Shown here one piece after another: positions 50,945 to 53,413 of a DNA stretch of 53,413 nt. Below the pieces are notes generated by a model. It was not told the DNA's origin. It saw only the letters and a list, made by a program, of their open reading frames with translations, and made no database searches. Source of the stretch: Cyanobium sp. FGCU52 (GTDB taxonomy: Bacteria > Cyanobacteriota > Cyanobacteriia > PCC-6307 > Cyanobiaceae); assembly GCA_024958715.1 (NCBI GenBank), contig JANWUS010000080.1:1-53413 (forward strand). The letters are read 5' to 3'. The stretch's first letter is position 1; the number at the start of each line of letters is the position of its first letter. Position numbers and translations under genes: made by a program.

Positions 50945-52138
50945 ATGGCTTCCGCTTCCCTCCAGCGGCCCGGCTGCCACCGTGCGTCTCGGCCGCTCCG
51001 CTCCCGTCTGCCAGCCCGCAGCAATCCCCCCCGCCAACGCAGCGTCCGCCAGGACCCCGACCGGGAGCTGCTGCAGTTCAACGTCCGCCTCGCCAAGAAC
51101 CGCCAGGCCCTTCTCGATGCCCAGCGCATCGAGCGCAAGGCGTTCCGCGAGCACGCCCGCATCGAGAACGCCGTTACCGCCTATGCCCGCGAACTGGGCG
51201 CCCTGCTCGATGAGCGGGGCTTCACCCAGGAGCTCCTGCTGAGCGAACCCGAGGGGCCGGGCGAGGCGGTGCTGATCGTGCAGCTCTCTGATCTGCACTT
51301 CAACGAACGGGTGGAGCTACCCTCCAACCGCTACGACTTCACGGTGGCGGCCGCGCGCCTGGCCAAGCTCGCCAGCCGGGTCAAGCAGCTGGGCCGCTCC
51401 TACGGCGCATCCAAGGTGGTGATCGCCTGTCTGGGGGATTTCCTCAACAGCGACCGGCGGCTCGATGAGCTGCTCAGCAACGCCACCAACCGCTCCAAGG
51501 CCACCCTGCTCGCCGTCGACATCCTGCGGGCGTTCCTTTTGGATCTGCGCAGCGAGTTCAACCTGGAGATCTACGGCATCACCGGCAACGAGAGCCGCGT
51601 CCATCCGGAGCTGGGCTGGAGCGATGAGCTCGCCACCGACAGCTACGACCTGATGATCTATTCGATCCTGCGGCGCGGCTTCTGCGGCGTCGAGGGGATC
51701 GACTTCCAGGGCTTCCGCGCCAACGAACTGCTGTTCGAGGTGATGGGCCGCACCTTCCTCTGCCTCCACGGCCACCAGGTGGGCGCGAACCTGCAGAAGT
51801 CGGTGCAGGAGATCACCGGCAAGTACGCCGCCCAGGGCATCACCGTCGACTACACGCTCTTCGGGCACCAGCACGCCACCTCGATCGGCGACTACCACGC
51901 CCGCAATGCCTCCCTGGTGGGCAGCAACGCCTACTCCGAGGCTGGGCTGAACTTCTGCAGCAAGGCGGCCCAGAACGTGCACGTCGTCACGGCCACGGCC
52001 ATCGACGGCATCAAGGTTGACCTGCAGGACACCAGCGGCATCACCCCCTACCCGTTCGCCACCGAATGGGAGGCCTACTGCCCCAAGAGCGAGGGCAAGC
52101 TCCACGAGGGAGCCGTCGTCTTTCAGGTGGTGGTCTGA
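50945..52138 (+). CDS. Metallophosphoesterase, phage-type
   Basis: 397 residues. The N-terminal ~90 are a charged helical region with an Arg/Lys-rich start. A calcineurin-like phosphoesterase follows: SDLHFNE (motif I), CLGDFLNSDRR (motif II), GITGNESRV where GNHE would be expected, CLHGHQVG (motif IV) and FGHQHATSIGD (motif V). His in motif III is replaced by Glu, which may alter metal binding or activity. Such stand-alone phosphoesterases are common in phages and may act on nucleotides or DNA ends. It leads a three-gene unit with the next two genes; its stop overlaps the next start by one base (TGATG). Confidence 0.85.
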   Translation: MASASLQRPGCHRASRPLRSRLPARSNPPRQRSVRQDPDRELLQFNVRLAKNRQALLDAQRIERKAFREHARIENAVTAYARELGALLDERGFTQELLLSEPEGPGEAVLIVQLSDLHFNERVELPSNRYDFTVAAARLAKLASRVKQLGRSYGASKVVIACLGDFLNSDRRLDELLSNATNRSKATLLAVDILRAFLLDLRSEFNLEIYGITGNESRVHPELGWSDELATDSYDLMIYSILRRGFCGVEGIDFQGFRANELLFEVMGRTFLCLHGHQVGANLQKSVQEITGKYAAQGITVDYTLFGHQHATSIGDYHARNASLVGSNAYSEAGLNFCSKAAQNVHVVTATAIDGIKVDLQDTSGITPYPFATEWEAYCPKSEGKLHEGAVVFQVVV

Positions 52139-52494
52139 TGGGCTCCCTGCTGCCGCTGCGCCGCCCCGGCGCCCCTGCCCCCAGCGCGGCTCCGCGCACC
52201 CTGCTGGAGGCGATCGATGAGCTCACCGCCGCTATCGCCCTGCTGATCGCCGCCCTGGGCGGTGCTGACGCTCCAGCCGCACCGGCGACCGTCGGCCCGA
52301 CGAACGAGGCGGAGATCGTCGCCGAGGCCACAGACCTCTGGGACACCCCCTGGGAGTCGCTCTCGGTCTGCGAACTGCGCGCCCTGCTGCGGGATCTGCC
52401 GATCGATCGCTCCACCCTGCCCGCCCCGATCGAACTGCTGCGCCGCAATGAACTGATCGAAGCCCTCAACCAGCTCCAGTCCCTGGAGTGGTGA
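52138..52494 (+). CDS. Uncharacterised protein, 118 aa, in the phosphoesterase operon
   Basis: Starts with the ATG of the TGATG overlap at 52138. The N-terminus is a Pro/Ala-rich tail (MGSLLPLRRPGAPAPSAAP), then a helix ELTAAIALLIAALGGAD, then LWDTPWESLSVCELRALLRD and ELLRRNELIEALNQLQSLEW. The second half looks like a SAP/HeH-like helix-extended-helix segment, often DNA-binding in phage proteins. No family identity. The tight coupling links it to the phosphoesterase. Confidence 0.72.
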   Translation: MGSLLPLRRPGAPAPSAAPRTLLEAIDELTAAIALLIAALGGADAPAAPATVGPTNEAEIVAEATDLWDTPWESLSVCELRALLRDLPIDRSTLPAPIELLRRNELIEALNQLQSLEW

Positions 52495-52542
52495 TCAAGG
52501 CCGCTGCCTGCCCTCTTCCTGTCCCATCACCCCCGCGTACTG

Positions 52543-53166
52543 ATGGCCCCAACCCGTAAGACCCGCTCCCGCACTGCCCCCACCTGCCGGGCCCGTCTCC
52601 ATGGCTGTGGTCCTGCGACCACCCAGGCGTCCGCATCTGCGTTGACCACCGCGGCCCCTGAAACTGCGAGTGAGCCGGCGGAAGCCGCGGAATGCCCGGC
52701 CAACGGCGCCGGTCTGGAGCCCGCACCAGGTACTCCGGAGGCCCTCGCCCTGCTGGCGGAGCTGGGCATCGCGCCCCGCGCCGCCTCAGGTGAACCCCTC
52801 GGCCCCGATGACGAGCGCTTCTCTCCGGTGGCCCTGGGCCATCTCACCCACCGGCTGGTGGAGGTGAAGCGGATGCTGGAGCAGCTGGGGCTCGAGCAGA
52901 AGGAGCTGCAGGAAACCCTGCGGCTGGCCCACCTGCGGGGCGATCTGCTCCACCTGCAGAGGCCCAGCGAGGAAGGCGGCGGCTACCAGCTGCCGGAAGG
53001 ACCGGTGCTTAACCGCCGCCAGGGCCGCAAGCAGTGGCGCTACAGCCCCGTCTGCAGCGAACTGGAGGCCCAGCTCAAGGCCCGCCAGACCTACGAGCAG
53101 GCCACCGGCGATGCCCACTGGAGCTATGGGGCTGCGTTCTGGGAGGTGCGGTTCACTCAGGCTTGA
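52543..53166 (+). CDS. Uncharacterised protein, 207 aa, end of the phosphoesterase operon
   Basis: An N-terminal ~65-residue Ala/Pro/Thr-rich region precedes a helical, coiled-coil-like middle (LVEVKRMLEQLGLEQKELQE, then LRLAHLRGDLLHLQRPSEEG) and a C-terminal RQGRKQWRYSPVCSELEAQL. No transmembrane segment and no named family. It lies 48 bp after the previous gene and is followed by a hairpin terminator at 53266. Possibly a DNA-binding or accessory phage-like protein. Confidence 0.72.
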   Translation: MAPTRKTRSRTAPTCRARLHGCGPATTQASASALTTAAPETASEPAEAAECPANGAGLEPAPGTPEALALLAELGIAPRAASGEPLGPDDERFSPVALGHLTHRLVEVKRMLEQLGLEQKELQETLRLAHLRGDLLHLQRPSEEGGGYQLPEGPVLNRRQGRKQWRYSPVCSELEAQLKARQTYEQATGDAHWSYGAAFWEVRFTQA

Positions 53167-53265
53167 GCGATCAGGGCCGGAGCTTGCTGACGGCTCCGGC
53201 CCTGGCTACCACTGGATCAGGCGCCGAACCGAGGGACTCCCCCCAGAGCCCCCTCCGTCGGCACG

Positions 53266-53292
53266 AGGGCTCCCGGGTGGGGAGCCCTTTCT
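53266..53292 (+). terminator. Intrinsic terminator
   Basis: AGGGCTCC (53266-53273), seven-base loop, GGAGCCCT (53281-53288) followed by TTCTG with a short T-run (TTT at 53288-53290). It ends the unit starting at promoter module C (50945-53166). Confidence 0.75.
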
Positions 53293-53345
53293 GTTGACGG
53301 ACCAGGGAGGCGGGGTTGTCGCTCCCATCCAATGCGCCAGTCGCC

Positions 53346-53413
53346 ATGAAACTCGAAATGTATGCGTTCAGGGGGCAGGACGCTCCGTCGCAGGACTCCA
53401 TGCCTGAAAGCTC
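53346..53413 (+). CDS. Start of a further plus-strand gene (truncated by the window)
   Basis: From the ATG at 53346: MKLEMYAFRGQDAPSQDSMP, open to the window end. About 60 bp upstream, just past the terminator, TTGACG might be a -35 box. Too short to identify. Confidence 0.45.
   Translation, partial: MKLEMYAFRGQDAPSQDSMPES

Larger units (their letters stand above)
27203..53413 (+). mobile_element. tRNA-Lys-associated integrative element (right end beyond window)
   Basis: The sequence past the tRNA is unlike the core chromosome. It contains a tyrosine recombinase, excisionase-like HTH proteins, an integron block, initiator, helicase and primase genes, private sigma factors, NAD-salvage genes and several orphan proteins. 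Gene order, 4-bp overlaps and a shared operator motif suggest that 37966-53166 is a single functional unit. No capsid, tail, terminase or conjugation genes are seen. The left end is placed at the tRNA by inference; the right end is not in the window. It could be a satellite, an integrated plasmid or part of a prophage. Confidence 0.7.

Overview
The window is a GC-rich piece of a cyanobacterial chromosome, most likely a Cyanobium/Synechococcus-type picocyanobacterium. The evidence is photosynthesis-specific genes in normal chromosomal context (psbY, a high-light-inducible protein, ycf54 for the Mg-protoporphyrin cyclase, the carotenoid isomerase crtH), many small cyanobacterial conserved proteins, and an overall high G+C content.

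Positions 1-27200 are core chromosome. In order: a truncated RRM RNA-binding protein, a DEAD-box RNA helicase, a phosphomannose-isomerase-like cupin, a tightly coupled recC-recB-recD block on the minus strand, a PPP-type phosphatase, pdxJ-ycf54, plsC, bolA-grxD, an OmpR-type regulator whose receiver has lost its phosphoacceptor Asp, gadB-marC, crtH, an ATPase remnant, an hli pair, a frameshifted Tat-exported dienelactone hydrolase, trmFO, psbY and a gamma-carbonic-anhydrase-like protein. A tRNA-Lys(TTT) gene follows at 27203.

From the tRNA to at least the end of the window lies an accessory element. It starts with a tyrosine recombinase next to the tRNA 3' end, followed by two paralogous excisionase-like HTH proteins. 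Next is an integron-like block: the C-terminal remnant of an integron-type integrase, an attI-like core site, and two large cassettes each closed by an attC-like imperfect palindrome with two extrahelical bases. Cassette A carries an unknown 411-aa protein and a DyP-type peroxidase; cassette B carries an unknown 239-aa protein and an OLD-nuclease/UvrD-helicase pair resembling Gabija. Both cassettes are visibly more A+T-rich than the surroundings.

Beyond the integron is a replication module read leftward: an initiator-like winged-helix protein containing an iteron array inside its own gene, then a DnaB-like helicase, then a DnaG-like primase, each overlapping the next by 4 bp. Rightward genes encode an HTH-like regulator, a sigma-70-family factor, a LuxR-type regulator, a short sigma-like protein, an NAD-salvage pair (NadM-Nudix and NadV), a metallophosphoesterase and two small unknown proteins ending at an intrinsic terminator. 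A PIN-domain protein lies between them on the minus strand.

The element appears to have its own regulon. A palindrome of the form CTGTWCGA-NN-TCGWACAG recurs; three copies are followed at exactly 9 nt by TAG and 22-23 nt later by the ATG of a gene. No virion structural genes and no second att copy are visible. I read the element as a self-replicating integrative element (plasmid-like, satellite-like or a prophage part) that hosts an integron carrying defence-like cargo and brings its own NAD-salvage, replication and transcription functions. The right boundary lies outside the window.
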